Of a stretch of DNA of 64,000 nt, positions 50,446-60,082 are shown one piece after another (within the stretch, counting starts at the first letter, position 1; the number at the start of each line of letters is the position of its first letter). The notes beneath the pieces were generated by a model. The model was given only the letters and a program-made list of their open reading frames with translations, was not told where the DNA came from and made no database searches. Source of the DNA: Isosphaeraceae bacterium (lineage in GTDB: Bacteria; Planctomycetota; Planctomycetia; Isosphaerales; Isosphaeraceae); contig BPJS01000001.1 in assembly GCA_026004735.1 (NCBI GenBank), positions 2,465,641-2,529,640 on the forward strand, in the 5' to 3' direction. The position numbers were made by a program, and so were the translations under genes.

Positions 50446-52773
50446 TCAGCGGAGGCGGATCTGGCGCAGTTGTCGGGGCGCGAAGCGCTGGACGAAGTCA
50501 AACCCGGGGAAGCCGCTGCCATTGCCCGCGAGCGGAATCCCTTGAAGGTTTTGCAGCGGCGTGGTCCCGCTGGCGGCCACCCTCAAAACATTGTTTCGTG
50601 TGGCGCTGAGCGGCCCGCGGAACCGGATGCGGACCAGATTGCGAGCCGCATCATAGACCACCGAGCGAATCCGGTAGATCCGGTCATCGGCGGTGTTGAG
50701 AATGCCGTCGCGGCCGGGTGAGCGGAGGTCGTAGTTGGCCGGGTTGGACGCTGTCCGCGGATCCATCGCCTGGTCGAAGGCGACGACCAGAACACCGGGG
50801 ACCCTGAACAGCCGCCGCACGCCGATCACCTGGGGTGCCGCCAGCACTTCCGTGGATGCCGAATCACTGGCCGGTTGATCACCCGTTTCGTTCGAGCTAG
50901 CCGCCGCGAACGCTTCGATCTGTCGGCCGGAGGTGGCGACCGTCGGCACGACGACCACAGTCAACTGGACCAGGGCACCGACAGGCAGCGAGCCCAGGCG
51001 GGCCGAGACGACCGTCCCGGTGGAATTGAGGTTCAAGCCCGGGGTCGATTGGTCCGCCCGAAGGACCGTGTTGGGCGGTATGGCAAACGCGGCCTCGACG
51101 TTGGTGGCGACGCTGGGACCATTGTTCCGAACCGTGACCACGTAAACCGCCGGAAGGCCGACGCCGACCTGAGGAGGGCCACTCACGTCGACTGTGAGGC
51201 TCGACGCACCGATCAGCGGCACGGACAGCGTGGCAGTGTTGTTGGTGCGGTCGGGGTCGGGCTCGTCGCTGGTGACGGTCACCGTATTGATGATCTCGGC
51301 GCCGACGAAGGCGGCAGTGGGACGCACTGCGATGCGGACGGTGCTGGTCGCGCCGACCGAGAAGAAGCCGAGGGGAACGGTGACGGTGCGGGTGACCGGA
51401 TCGAACTGCGCGGCGGCTGTGGATTCGTCGGCCACGAAGTCGAGTCCCGGCGGCAGAACGTCCGTGACCCGAACATTGGCCGCGCCGTTGGGGCCGCTGT
51501 TGGTCACGGTGACCCGATAAGTCAGAAGCTCACCGACCCGAGCGGAGGCTGGCGTGGCGGTAAAGCCGGTGATCGTCAGGTCGGACAGTGTGTTGACCAC
51601 TTCCAGGGCGGTGCCGTCCGAGGCGTAATCAACCAGCCAGAAGACGTTCGGGGGGAGCGGTGGCAGCGTCGTCTCCGCAAACTTGCCGGAGGAGGCAAAG
51701 GCCTCGATCAACGGGAAGCGATCGCCCAGGACGGGGTTGAACGGTCCGAGGGTCGTGACACTGAGCACCCCGCCCAGTTGAGAGGTTCCGCCAGTCAGCT
51801 CGGGAGTGCGGCGGACCAGCAGCCGGTCAATCTCGGAGCTGGGGTCGGTCCCCGAGATCTGCATGGCCAGCGTCGGGAGAGCGACAGTAGTCCCCGGGAT
51901 TTGAGCGAAGTTGCCGACGATGGTGATCGTCCCGATCTGGTCACCGCCGGGAGCGATCGTGGCGTTGGCGTTGGTCAGGTCGCCGAAGAGGGTGCCGGAG
52001 CCGGTCAGGAGTCCGGCGTTGAGCGTGGCGCCCTGGCCGAACCGGAGATCGCCGCCGGCGAGCCGGGTCTCGGTCGCGGGAAATCCGTTCTGGACAAACG
52101 GGGCGTCGAATCCGAGGACCCCGGAAGTGACCTCGACGAGTCCGGTGGTCGTCAATTCCGATCCAGGAGGGAGTAAGCGGGTTTCGCCGGAGCCTGTGGT
52201 CTTGGCGAGCCGGCCGCGGTTTTCGAACGTGAGCAACCCGCCGACCGAGACCAGGTCGTCATCGGTCTGGATCTCGAACTCACCGGTGGTGTCGTTGACC
52301 AGAATGGCCCGGCCGACGATCAGGCCGATCGAGCCGCCCGACCAGGTGATCGAGCCCTGGTTGGTCAGAGTGAGGCGTCCGATGCCCTTGGAATTACCTC
52401 CACTGATTTCGAGCCCGGCGCCGGGTTCGACCAGGACCGAGCCACCACCACCCCAGGTCCCACCCAGCCAACGGAAAGTGGAGCCGGATTGAATGACAAA
52501 CTGCTCCTGATTGGTGAAATCGCCGATGACGTCGGTGCCCAGGCCGCGGTACGTGACCACGACGTCGCCCGACGGGACCCGAATGACGACGTCGTCGCCC
52601 GGCTCGGGGGGGCGATTGTTGAGCCAGTTGGCCGGGTCGTCCCAGAAACCGCTGACCGGGGAGACCCAAGTGGCCGTCGCCAGCAGACTGCGTCGCTCCA
52701 GGGTTTCCGGAACGGGATGGAGCCGTCGCCGTCGCGGATGCCCGAGCCGCCGAATCCGGTGGTTGCCGATCAT
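50446..52773 (-). CDS. Secreted surface protein with planctomycete LERRSLLA motif and DUF11 repeats
   Basis: 775 residues. The basic N-terminus leads to LERRSLLA at residues 25-32, the motif typical of large planctomycete extracellular proteins. Residues 40-340 form repeated beta-strand units rich in Gly and Thr (FENRGRLAKTTGSGETRL, LAGGDLRFGQGATL), probably a beta-helix. Two DUF11-type repeats follow at about residues 394-500 and 527-630 (TYRVTVTNSGPNGAANVRVTDVLPPG). The C-terminus ends in an Ig-like domain (VVAFDQAMDPRTASNPANYDL). No PEP-CTERM tail or anchor is seen. The role is likely structural or adhesive at the cell surface. Confidence 0.85.
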   Translation of the reverse strand: MIGNHRIRRLGHPRRRRLHPVPETLERRSLLATATWVSPVSGFWDDPANWLNNRPPEPGDDVVIRVPSGDVVVTYRGLGTDVIGDFTNQEQFVIQSGSTFRWLGGTWGGGGSVLVEPGAGLEISGGNSKGIGRLTLTNQGSITWSGGSIGLIVGRAILVNDTTGEFEIQTDDDLVSVGGLLTFENRGRLAKTTGSGETRLLPPGSELTTTGLVEVTSGVLGFDAPFVQNGFPATETRLAGGDLRFGQGATLNAGLLTGSGTLFGDLTNANATIAPGGDQIGTITIVGNFAQIPGTTVALPTLAMQISGTDPSSEIDRLLVRRTPELTGGTSQLGGVLSVTTLGPFNPVLGDRFPLIEAFASSGKFAETTLPPLPPNVFWLVDYASDGTALEVVNTLSDLTITGFTATPASARVGELLTYRVTVTNSGPNGAANVRVTDVLPPGLDFVADESTAAAQFDPVTRTVTVPLGFFSVGATSTVRIAVRPTAAFVGAEIINTVTVTSDEPDPDRTNNTATLSVPLIGASSLTVDVSGPPQVGVGLPAVYVVTVRNNGPSVATNVEAAFAIPPNTVLRADQSTPGLNLNSTGTVVSARLGSLPVGALVQLTVVVVPTVATSGRQIEAFAAASSNETGDQPASDSASTEVLAAPQVIGVRRLFRVPGVLVVAFDQAMDPRTASNPANYDLRSPGRDGILNTADDRIYRIRSVVYDAARNLVRIRFRGPLSATRNNVLRVAASGTTPLQNLQGIPLAGNGSGFPGFDFVQRFAPRQLRQIRLR

Positions 52774-53090
52774 TTCGGTCTCAACTCCCCCTACCCAGAA
52801 CTCCCGCTCGGCCGCCTTCCAGCGCGCTCGAACTCGACGTTGTTAGGCTACCCTATGAATGGTCCTGCGGTCGCCCATCCCGGTCGACCTCAAACCCGAC
52901 AATCATTCCAACCCATTTTATCTAACCTGCATGCGTGCGTGATTGCAAACACTTTCGTCTCGATCAGGTGTCTTGGTCGGTATCATGTGGTGTGAGGGCA
53001 GCGTGGGGAACGGATATTGTTGAGGAGGAGCGAGTCGGGAGGACTGAAAGCCGGACGATCGAGGGCTGGGCGGCGGAGGGGAGGTGCCAA
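52774..53090. other. Divergent intergenic region
   Basis: About 317 bases upstream of both the DUF11 surface protein gene and pcm. An AT-richer patch at about 52900-52990 probably holds both promoters; TATCAT at 52981-52986 is a possible -10 element for pcm. No other structure is seen. Confidence 0.45.
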
Positions 53091-53831
53091 GTGAGCGGGA
53101 TGTGGCTGGGCTGGCTGCTGGTGATTGGGGTCCTGGGTCAAGATGGAGCGGATCCATACCAGGCGGCGCGAGAGCGCATGGTGCGTCGGCATCTGGTGGA
53201 GCGGGGGATCACCGACGAGCGGGTTCTGGCGGCGTTTCGGGAGGTCCCACGGCATCGGTTTGTGCCGCCGGAGTCGCAGCGGTTGGCATACGAGGACGAG
53301 TCGATTCCGATCGGTGAGGGTCAGACGATCACGGCGACGTATGAGGTGGCCTTTATGACCCAGGCGTTGGAGCCGAAGCCGACGGATCGGGTCTTTGAGG
53401 TGGGGACCGGTTCGGGCTATCAGGCGGCGATCTTGTCGCGGCTGGTGCGGGAAGTCTATTCGGTCGAGATCCACCGGCCGCTGGGCGAACGAGCGGCTCG
53501 CGTGCTTAAGGAGTTAGGGTACGACAATGTGCGGACGCGGGTGGGCGATGGATACGTCGGCTGGCCGGAGGCAGCGCCGTTCGACGCGGTGATCGTGACC
53601 TGCGCGCCGGAGCGGGTGCCGCAGCCGCTCGTCGATCAGTTGAAGGAAGGCGGCCGGCTTTTGATCCCTCTCGGGACGCGCTACGATCAATCAATCTATC
53701 TTTACAAGAAAATTAATGGAAAGCTGGACGAAGGAAAGAAGCTCAAGCCGACGCTTTTCGTCCCGATGACCGGGCAGGCGCAGCGGGAGGCGGCCGAGGC
53801 GCGGAAGTCGGGTACGAATTCGGGGCCCTGA
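53091..53831 (+). CDS. pcm: Protein-L-isoaspartate O-methyltransferase, probably exported
   Basis: 246 residues. Repairs isoaspartyl residues in aged proteins by SAM-dependent methylation. The SAM motif is [15 protein letters not shown], and family segments [30 protein letters not shown] and [21 protein letters not shown] are present. Unlike the cytoplasmic form, the N-terminus is hydrophobic ([13 protein letters not shown]) and looks like a signal peptide, so a periplasmic location is likely. The GTG at 53091 is chosen because a GGGAGG site lies 5-7 bases upstream; an ATG at 53100 is the alternative. It is convergent with the FkbM gene, 23 bases apart. Confidence 0.93.
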   Translation: MSGMWLGWLLVIGVLGQDGADPYQAARERMVRRHLVERGITDERVLAAFREVPRHRFVPPESQRLAYEDESIPIGEGQTITATYEVAFMTQALEPKPTDRVFEVGTGSGYQAAILSRLVREVYSVEIHRPLGERAARVLKELGYDNVRTRVGDGYVGWPEAAPFDAVIVTCAPERVPQPLVDQLKEGGRLLIPLGTRYDQSIYLYKKINGKLDEGKKLKPTLFVPMTGQAQREAAEARKSGTNSGP

Positions 53832-53854
53832 GAGCGGGCCGCGCGGTCGGCGGG

Positions 53855-54715
53855 TCAGCCGGCCTGGCGTTGCGATTCCGGGTCGTTGGTGGTGGTCGGC
53901 TGGGACCGAAACAAACGGCGCCGCAGGGCGGATCGGATGCGCGTGAGCTTGCGGTAGAGGGTGTGTTGCGGCGCGACCAGGCGAAGAAACTCGTAGGGGA
54001 TCGCTCCGTCGAGGGCGTTGACCGGGGCTTGGAAGGCGGGGGCGAGGTCCGCATCCTCGGCGCGGAGGTAATAGCGGTTGATGCCGTCGAAGGCGACGAA
54101 CCGGTAGTCATGGTCCAGGAGCAGCGGCTCCCAGGCGGCGACGGCGTCGGGCAGAGCGCTCTCGGCAAGCACGACGCGGGGCCGCCAGCGGTCCCAGTCG
54201 TGGCCGCGGACGACTTGGAGTTCGAAGCCTTCAGCGTCAATTTTGAGGAAGTCGATCGGGGCGTCGGGCGGAAGGTAGCGCTCGCAAACCGAGGCGAGCG
54301 TGGTGACCGGGACTTCGATCTCGCGGACGGCGATGCCCTGACGGCGGTAGGCTTCGGCAATGTCGGCGTGGAAGGTGGACCAGCCGTGGCGATGGTCGAG
54401 CACGTCCCAGAAGCGGAGGGTGCTTTCCGAGTCGGACAGGCCGAGGTTGAGGTTGTGGTCGCGGGGACGCGCAGCGGCCAGGGTCTTGAACAGGCGAGGG
54501 TTTGGTTCGATGTTGATCCCCGACCAGCCGAGGTCGTAGAACCGCTTGGTGACGGAGTGGAAGACCGGATGATTGGCGCCAACGTCGATGTAGCGGCCGG
54601 ATCGGCCTGGGAAAGCACGGGCCAGAAGGATGTCTTCGAAGTTCTGGGCGTAAGAGATCTGACGGGCGTCGAGGTCGCCGAAGGTCATCCAGGGGGTCAG
54701 CGTGCGACGGGGCAT
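53855..54715 (-). CDS. FkbM family methyltransferase
   Basis: 286 residues of the FkbM SAM-dependent methyltransferase family, which O-methylates sugars or small molecules. The SAM site is RYIDVGANHPVFHSVTKRF, followed by GWSGINIEPNPRLF, and the FkbM block IDFLKIDAEGFELQVVRG is typical. The start at 54715 is supported by an AGGGAGG site upstream; the frame is open for another 158 codons but that part has no coding character. It is divergent from the large exported gene at 54911. The acceptor is unknown; a surface glycan is plausible. Confidence 0.9.
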   Translation of the reverse strand: MPRRTLTPWMTFGDLDARQISYAQNFEDILLARAFPGRSGRYIDVGANHPVFHSVTKRFYDLGWSGINIEPNPRLFKTLAAARPRDHNLNLGLSDSESTLRFWDVLDHRHGWSTFHADIAEAYRRQGIAVREIEVPVTTLASVCERYLPPDAPIDFLKIDAEGFELQVVRGHDWDRWRPRVVLAESALPDAVAAWEPLLLDHDYRFVAFDGINRYYLRAEDADLAPAFQAPVNALDGAIPYEFLRLVAPQHTLYRKLTRIRSALRRRLFRSQPTTTNDPESQRQAG

Positions 54716-54910
54716 CGAACGGCCTCCCTGGACAGCGGGGGGACGGAAGCCTTGGGGGCGACGGCGTGGCCAGGCCAGTGGATAGCGGGGAACGAGCGAG
54801 GGGTCAAGGCCGTGTCCGGTCTGGGACGCCGGGGCGGGCCTGGGACGAAACGGACGAAGTCCGGTCGATCGCGTGGACTCCAGAGAGCCGGGAGAGGAGG
54901 CGGGGGAGGG

Positions 54911-57727
54911 ATGGTGGCGCTGGTCCTGGGATTGTGGGTTGGGGGGACAAGCCTGGCGGCGTCGGCGCAAGATGACGGACTGGTGGTCCGACCGGGACCG
55001 CCACCGCTGGAGCGGTTTGAAACCGACGCGGACGCAGATGGCGTCGCCGATGGCTGGTACAACGTCCGGGATGGTCGGCTGGAGGCGGCCGCGGGTGTTG
55101 AGGGTTCGACCGCGTTGAGTTTTGAGAACAACCGGCGGGGACGGCCAGCGCGGGCAAGCCGGGCCTTCGGCATCGACGGTCGTAAACACGAGGCGGTGGT
55201 CGTGGGTCTATGGGTGTGGGTCGAGAAGATTGGGGGCGGCGAGCGGGTCGGCGAAGACCCAGGGTTAGTGATCGACTTACTGGACGGGGAACTCAAGATG
55301 GTTGGGCGGGGGCGGCTGGGACCGTGGGACGACCGGACGCTGCCCGGCGGCCGCTGGATGCGTGTGGCGGGGCGGTTTGAGGTGCCGGAGTCGACGCGAG
55401 ACGCGATTTTGACGGTCGGACTGCTGGGAGCGACCGGGCGGATGCGGGTCGATGATTTGGCGATCGAGCTGGTGCCGGTGGGTGGGCAGGCGACGGTTAA
55501 TCTCGTGCTCAATGGGGATTTGGAGCTGGGCGACCGGTTGGCGGAATTTTGGGAGCTGGAAGGGGGAGCGCGGCGGGTGATGGGGGGCACGGGGGCGTGC
55601 CTGGAGCTGTCGCGTTCGGGCGCGCAAGGTCGGGCGGCGGTGGCGGTGCCAATACGGAGGTTTGAGGCGTTGCGGGTTCGGCTGAAGGCCCGGACGAGCG
55701 GGCTGAGGGCCGGCGGCGGTGCAGTTGCGGACCTTTTCTTTTTGGACGAAACGGGAAGCCCGTTGCCGGGTGCGGCTGGTGGGATGCGGTTATTCCGGTT
55801 TGTGGGGACGTCCGGCTGGGGGACTCAGGAGGCGGTGGTTCGTGTTCCGAGGGGGGCGGTGCGGTCCGTCCTGCAGGTGGAGAAGACGGACAATGTGGGG
55901 ACGCTCTGGATTGACGACGTGGAGATCGCGGCGGCGCCGGATCCGTCCGAAGGGCGGTGGACGCCGTACCATGTGGTCGAGGATGTGGACGGATGGCCGA
56001 TTTACGAACCAGCGGAGGCGATTGAGCCAGGCTCGGCGCTCGATGCGACGGTGCTCTTGGAGGCGCCGGCCGGGCGTCGGGGTTTTGTGACGGCGCGCCA
56101 GGGTCGGCTGGTCTACGAGGATGGGACACGCGCGCGGTTTTTCGGTGTGGTGCTGCTGCCGCCGCTCGGGGTGATGGATCGGGAGCGTGCCGAGCGGCTG
56201 GCCGATGAGCTGGCGCGGCGGGGGGTCAACCTGGTGCGGCTCGTGGATCTGGACGCGCCATACGGGCCCGGTCGGAGTTTGCTGGATGACACGGCTGAGG
56301 ACACGGCGACGCTCGATCCGGACGCCCTGGGGCGGTTGGATTTCCTGGCGGCGGCACTGGCGCGGCGGGGGATTTCCTTGGCCTTGGAGCTGGTGGCTGC
56401 GCGGCGGTTTCGGGATGGGGATGAGGTGGCGGGCGCGGCCGGATTGCCGCCTGGGGGAGGGCCTGCGGCGGCGTTTGATCCGCAGGTGCGGGCCGTGGTG
56501 CTGGCGATGGCCAGGCGGTTGCTGGAGCATGTCAATCCCGAGACGGGTCGGGCCTGGAGGGATGAGCCGGCCCTGGCGTGGGTGACGATCGCGGGCGAGC
56601 TGTCGCTCTTTGATTTACTGGATGATCCGGGTTTGCTGCCGGAGGAGTCCCGGGCGGTGTTGCGGGAGCGTTCGGAGCGGACGGGGGGATTGTCGGGCCG
56701 TCGGCTCTGGCAGTCGCTGGAGGCCGCTCAGTGGTCGGAGCTCGCGCGGGAGCTGGCGGCGCTGGGGTTGCGGGTCCCGGTGGCGGGATCGGGTCATTGG
56801 CGGCGTGAGCCGGAGTTTACGGCCGCGCAGTGGTCGTCGGGGCTGGCTTTGATCGAGGATCGGCTGTACTGGTCTCCGCCGTCGTTTGCGGTGGGGGCGC
56901 GGAGGTCGATGGTGGGGCAGGCGGCCGGGCGGCTGGAGGAGATGGCCGGCAAGAAGCGGCGAGCGGATCGGCCGTATGTCGTCGGCCAGTTTGCGGAGCG
57001 GACGGGCGGGCTTTGGGCGTTGCCGTATGAGGGAGCCGATCTGCTGCTGGCGGCGATGCGGGCTCGGGTCGAGGATTGGGATGCGCTGGTGCGACGTGGG
57101 GTGTTTCTCTACCCGGAGCGGTGGGGGGCCGGGCCGGCTGGAACGGGTGGAGGCGACGATCTGTATCGGGTGGTCGAGGTGGTCAACGCCAATCCCGCGC
57201 TGTTTGCAATGTTGCCGCATGCGGCGTCGATCATGCTGCGGCCGGCGGTCCGAGAGGGGATAGGCCCGTCGAAGGATGCCGGGTGGATCTGGGATCCGCG
57301 GTCGGGTCGGCTCGCGATCGACACCCCGCACACGCAGGCGCTTAGCGCGTTGCTGGAGCGGCGGGTTGTGCGGCTGAGCGCGGTGGAGCTGGGCGTGGAG
57401 ACTCCGGGGGCGACCATCGCGGTGTCGGCGCTAGGATCGGAGCCGATTGCCGAGGCGCGGCGGCTACTGGTGACGGCGCTGGGGCGGTTCGAACCGACGG
57501 GGCAGACCTACGCGGATGGTTGCCTGACGCGTCCGGGACGGCCTGGCGGCGGACCCCTGCGTCGGGAGCCGATCCGCGGAACGGTCCGCATCACGGGCCG
57601 GTCGGGACTCCGAGCCTTCCGGCTCGACAACGCGGGTCGCCGCATCGAGGAGGAGCCGATGGCCGAGGGGACGACCTTGGTGATTGACGGACGCAAGGCC
57701 CTTCACTGGGAATTGGTCGTCGAGTGA
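54911..57727 (+). CDS. Large exported protein with glycosidase-like barrel
   Basis: 938 residues. A signal peptide (MVALVLGLWVGGTSLAASA) is followed by two beta-sandwich domains that look carbohydrate-binding (about residues 30-185 and 190-355). A TIM-barrel-like region then starts near residue 400 (RFFGVVLLPPLGVMD, RRGVNLVRLVDLDAPYG), as in GH5/GH42-type glycosidases. A later WVTIAGELSLFDLL segment is where the acid/base would be expected, with a Glu in place. The start at 54911 is chosen because the signal peptide begins there after a GGGAGGG site; the frame is open far upstream to 53870 but that part is antisense to the FkbM gene. The enzymatic role is tentative. Confidence 0.78.
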   Translation: MVALVLGLWVGGTSLAASAQDDGLVVRPGPPPLERFETDADADGVADGWYNVRDGRLEAAAGVEGSTALSFENNRRGRPARASRAFGIDGRKHEAVVVGLWVWVEKIGGGERVGEDPGLVIDLLDGELKMVGRGRLGPWDDRTLPGGRWMRVAGRFEVPESTRDAILTVGLLGATGRMRVDDLAIELVPVGGQATVNLVLNGDLELGDRLAEFWELEGGARRVMGGTGACLELSRSGAQGRAAVAVPIRRFEALRVRLKARTSGLRAGGGAVADLFFLDETGSPLPGAAGGMRLFRFVGTSGWGTQEAVVRVPRGAVRSVLQVEKTDNVGTLWIDDVEIAAAPDPSEGRWTPYHVVEDVDGWPIYEPAEAIEPGSALDATVLLEAPAGRRGFVTARQGRLVYEDGTRARFFGVVLLPPLGVMDRERAERLADELARRGVNLVRLVDLDAPYGPGRSLLDDTAEDTATLDPDALGRLDFLAAALARRGISLALELVAARRFRDGDEVAGAAGLPPGGGPAAAFDPQVRAVVLAMARRLLEHVNPETGRAWRDEPALAWVTIAGELSLFDLLDDPGLLPEESRAVLRERSERTGGLSGRRLWQSLEAAQWSELARELAALGLRVPVAGSGHWRREPEFTAAQWSSGLALIEDRLYWSPPSFAVGARRSMVGQAAGRLEEMAGKKRRADRPYVVGQFAERTGGLWALPYEGADLLLAAMRARVEDWDALVRRGVFLYPERWGAGPAGTGGGDDLYRVVEVVNANPALFAMLPHAASIMLRPAVREGIGPSKDAGWIWDPRSGRLAIDTPHTQALSALLERRVVRLSAVELGVETPGATIAVSALGSEPIAEARRLLVTALGRFEPTGQTYADGCLTRPGRPGGGPLRREPIRGTVRITGRSGLRAFRLDNAGRRIEEEPMAEGTTLVIDGRKALHWELVVE

Positions 57728-57894
57728 CGGGGTGGATCATCGGATGAAGCTGCGGATCGCTCGCCACGGTTCGCCGGTCAAGCGTCGGAAGGGGGGTCGA
57801 AATGGGTCAGCAGCTCTCTGAGTCACACAGCGAGTGCGGCTGCCGGTGGGCCGGGTGAGTCGCGCGGCCGGATGCTACGGTGTGGGAGGTGGGT

Positions 57895-58266
57895 GTGACA
57901 CCCGAGGAGATCGACGCTGCGTTGCGTGAGGATGCCGGTTGGGCGGCGCGGGAAGCCTGGTGGCGGCGGCGGCTGGGACGGATCCGGCCGGGGTTGGAGC
58001 CACTCCCCGAGCAACTTGCGCGGTTGCGGCGGGTGACGTGGGGGTTGACTTGGGTGCCGGCGGGCATCGGGGCGATTATTTTGGGGATTTTCAGCGCGTT
58101 TGGTGCGCCGGGGATTGGTCTGGTGGTGGTGGGGGTTCTGCTGGTTCCGGTGGTGGTGGGGGCGTGGGTTGAGCAGTGGCGGCTCAGCCGGCGGGTCGCG
58201 GCCTACGAGCGGGAGCGGGCCGAATGGGCCGCGCGGTCAGACCGCGACCGGGCTGGCAAGGATTGA
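57895..58266 (+). CDS. Small membrane protein of unknown function
   Basis: 123 residues, not recognised. The N-terminal 45 residues are charged (TPEEIDAALREDAGWAAREAWW), two adjacent transmembrane helices follow at about residues 48-85 (WVPAGIGAIILGIFSAFGA and GIGLVVVGVLLVPVVVGAW), and the tail is highly charged (RRVAAYERERAEWAA). The GTG at 57895 has a GGGAGG site 5 bases upstream; an alternative GTG lies at 57880. It faces the sigma factor gene across about 250 bases with nothing else visible. Confidence 0.6.
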   Translation: MTPEEIDAALREDAGWAAREAWWRRRLGRIRPGLEPLPEQLARLRRVTWGLTWVPAGIGAIILGIFSAFGAPGIGLVVVGVLLVPVVVGAWVEQWRLSRRVAAYERERAEWAARSDRDRAGKD

Positions 58267-58517
58267 ACGGTGCGCGGCAGCCTGAGCCGGGAGCTAGTGG
58301 CGTCAGACTCCGGGTCGCATGGCCCCGCGGGCCGAAGCCGACGCTGCGTTGCCAGCTCGGCGAGACCACGGGGCCGCCGACACGCGCCCGCCGGTCTCCG
58401 AAGCGTGGTTGAGGCGTAGTCTGGCCAAGGCTCTCCAGTCTGGACCCAAACCCAGGATGCGACTCGGGGGCTTCGCCATGATGAAGGCGCGGGACGCTCG
58501 GAGGTGCGCGGTTTGGC

Positions 58518-59180
58518 TTAGACGGCCAGTAGCTCGGGCGTTACGCCCGGCAGCTCGGAGGGTTGGTTTCGACTGAGGGTCTCGGCGTGCTGATCCCAGT
58601 CATGGTGGGAGCGGTGGAGGATGGCCTTGAGCCGCTTGCGGGCGACGTGGAGCCGTCGTTTAACTGTTCCGACGGGGACGTGATGGTCGGTGGCGACATC
58701 CAGGACGGAGCGTTCGTGGATGTAAAAGGCGATGAGGGTCTCGCGGTCGATAGAGGGAAGCTCGGCCAGGGCTTCCCAGAGCAGACCTGCGCGCTCGGCC
58801 TCGATCAGGCGCGCCAATGGATCGGACGGTGAGGTGGCGTGGTTTTCGAGTACGGCCTGCTCGATGCTCGGCGGGGGGATTCGGCGGGTGGCTCGGTTGA
58901 TGGCCAGGCGGATGGTCATTTGCTTGAGCCAGCCGGGGAAGCGTTCGGGGTCGCGGAGCTGGTGGAGGCGGTTGAGAGCGTGGATCAGGACGTCCTGGGT
59001 TAGCTCGGCGGCCTCGGCGGGGTGGCGGAGGCGGCGGCGGGCCAGGGCGTAGACGGTCGGCTGGAATCGTTCGGCCAGGCGTCCGAAGGCCTCGCGGTCG
59101 CCGCGCCGGGCCTGAAGGACCAGCGCGGCGGTCGTCGGCGAGGAATCGTCGGGGGGCTGGGGGAATTGGCCAGGCGGCAT
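58518..59180 (-). CDS. ECF-type RNA polymerase sigma factor
   Basis: 220-residue sigma-70 family protein of the ECF type. Region 2 (about residues 20-90) includes GDREAFGRLAERFQPTVYALARR and AEAAELTQDVLIHALNRL. Region 4 (about residues 135-185) has LAELPSIDRETLIAFYIHERS and the helix-turn-helix VPVGTVKRRLHVARKRLKAIL. A GAGGA ribosome site lies upstream. No anti-sigma factor is next to it; the region upstream of it (59181-60082) holds only a doubtful small gene. The C-terminal 30 residues are extra. Confidence 0.92.
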   Translation of the reverse strand: MPPGQFPQPPDDSSPTTAALVLQARRGDREAFGRLAERFQPTVYALARRRLRHPAEAAELTQDVLIHALNRLHQLRDPERFPGWLKQMTIRLAINRATRRIPPPSIEQAVLENHATSPSDPLARLIEAERAGLLWEALAELPSIDRETLIAFYIHERSVLDVATDHHVPVGTVKRRLHVARKRLKAILHRSHHDWDQHAETLSRNQPSELPGVTPELLAV

Positions 59181-60082
59181 GAAATCATCCTCGAAGCGGG
59201 CTTGGGGTGTGAGGCAAAGGTCGCCCGGGGCCGAGGTCCGTTCGGTGGAGCGGCAAGCAGCCGAGCGAGCGGTCCCGGGGGAATCCCGTGATTGGTCCGG
59301 GAGGGCTGAAGAAGACGACCGGCTGGGGGTCCCTGCCTGGGATCTCCAGGCGCGGCCATGTGGCCAGCGGGGTGTTTCACCGCTGCAGAGGGATCAGGCA
59401 CGTCGAAGCAGGAGCGCAACGCCGGACGAACGCGGCGGTCCGCTCGCGATGCGTGGGGTCGAGTTACCGGTCAGGCACAAGGCAAAGGCGTCGGCGGAAC
59501 CGGAGCCGATCAACCCAGACCGAGGCCCAAACGACCGAAACGACGGCCCGTCCGCGGCGGCGGAGACTGTCCCTGGTCGAGAACCGGAACCATGCCGACG
59601 ACACGCACCCAACAAACGGGCCATTCGGGTACGTGGCGAGGCCGTACCGGAAGCAGGGACCGGAGGCAGCCGCCAAGCCCAAGGAGCCGCAAGCCCACGG
59701 GAAATAGCGGTCGAGGATGGGCGTGGCGGATCGGAATGGCGATCGACCGGAGGCCGGACATCTGAGCCGCGGCGCCAACCCGCGTCACCAGGCTGTTGAC
59801 CAGCCGGGCCGCTTGGGTGGACAGCGTGCGCAGGATGTAATTCCTCATGGCTCCGATCCTCCCGATCCGCCCCGAAGGACGGTCACAACGAAGTGACACA
59901 ACGCAAGCCAACGCCCTTGGCCCCCCTGACGGCGGGGCGGGAGGTCAACTCGCGCTTCCGAGGATAAGACGTACCGCGGCGACACTCCTTAGCCGAAAGC
60001 GGCCCGTCGGACCCTCGCGAATCGGACGCCGGGGCCCCGCCTGAGGCTCGATCCGGCGTCGCGAAACGTATGGACAGTATAG
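59181..60082. other. Long intergenic region, mostly without a supported gene
   Basis: About 900 bases between the sigma factor and DUF2079 genes. Several frames are open on both strands with Arg/Gly-rich translations typical of chance. One small candidate on the - strand (59510-59848) is listed separately. No anti-sigma or partner gene for the sigma factor could be recognised, and no repeats stand out. Confidence 0.45.
59510..59848 (-). CDS. Doubtful small gene, possibly frameshifted or decayed
   Basis: 112 codons from an ATG at 59848 with a GGGAGG site 10 bases upstream. The first 45 residues (RNYILRTLSTQAARLVNSL) have normal gene-like codon use with G/C in third positions. Beyond about 59710 a neighbouring frame (59464-59778) shows the better third-position bias and reads ILDRYFPWACGSLGLAAASG. 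The pattern suggests a real small gene with a frameshift, or a remnant. No family is recognised. Confidence 0.3.
   Translation of the reverse strand: MRNYILRTLSTQAARLVNSLVTRVGAAAQMSGLRSIAIPIRHAHPRPLFPVGLRLLGLGGCLRSLLPVRPRHVPEWPVCWVRVVGMVPVLDQGQSPPPRTGRRFGRLGLGLG

Noticed and set aside
50875..52176. 433-codon + strand frame opposite the DUF11 surface protein gene
   Set aside because: Low-complexity Gly/Arg/Asp translation typical of antisense frames in GC-rich genes.
53870..54910. Very long + strand frame that would extend the 54911 gene upstream by 347 codons
   Set aside because: It is antisense to the well-supported FkbM gene, has no motif, and the signal peptide at 54911 with its ribosome site gives a clear start.
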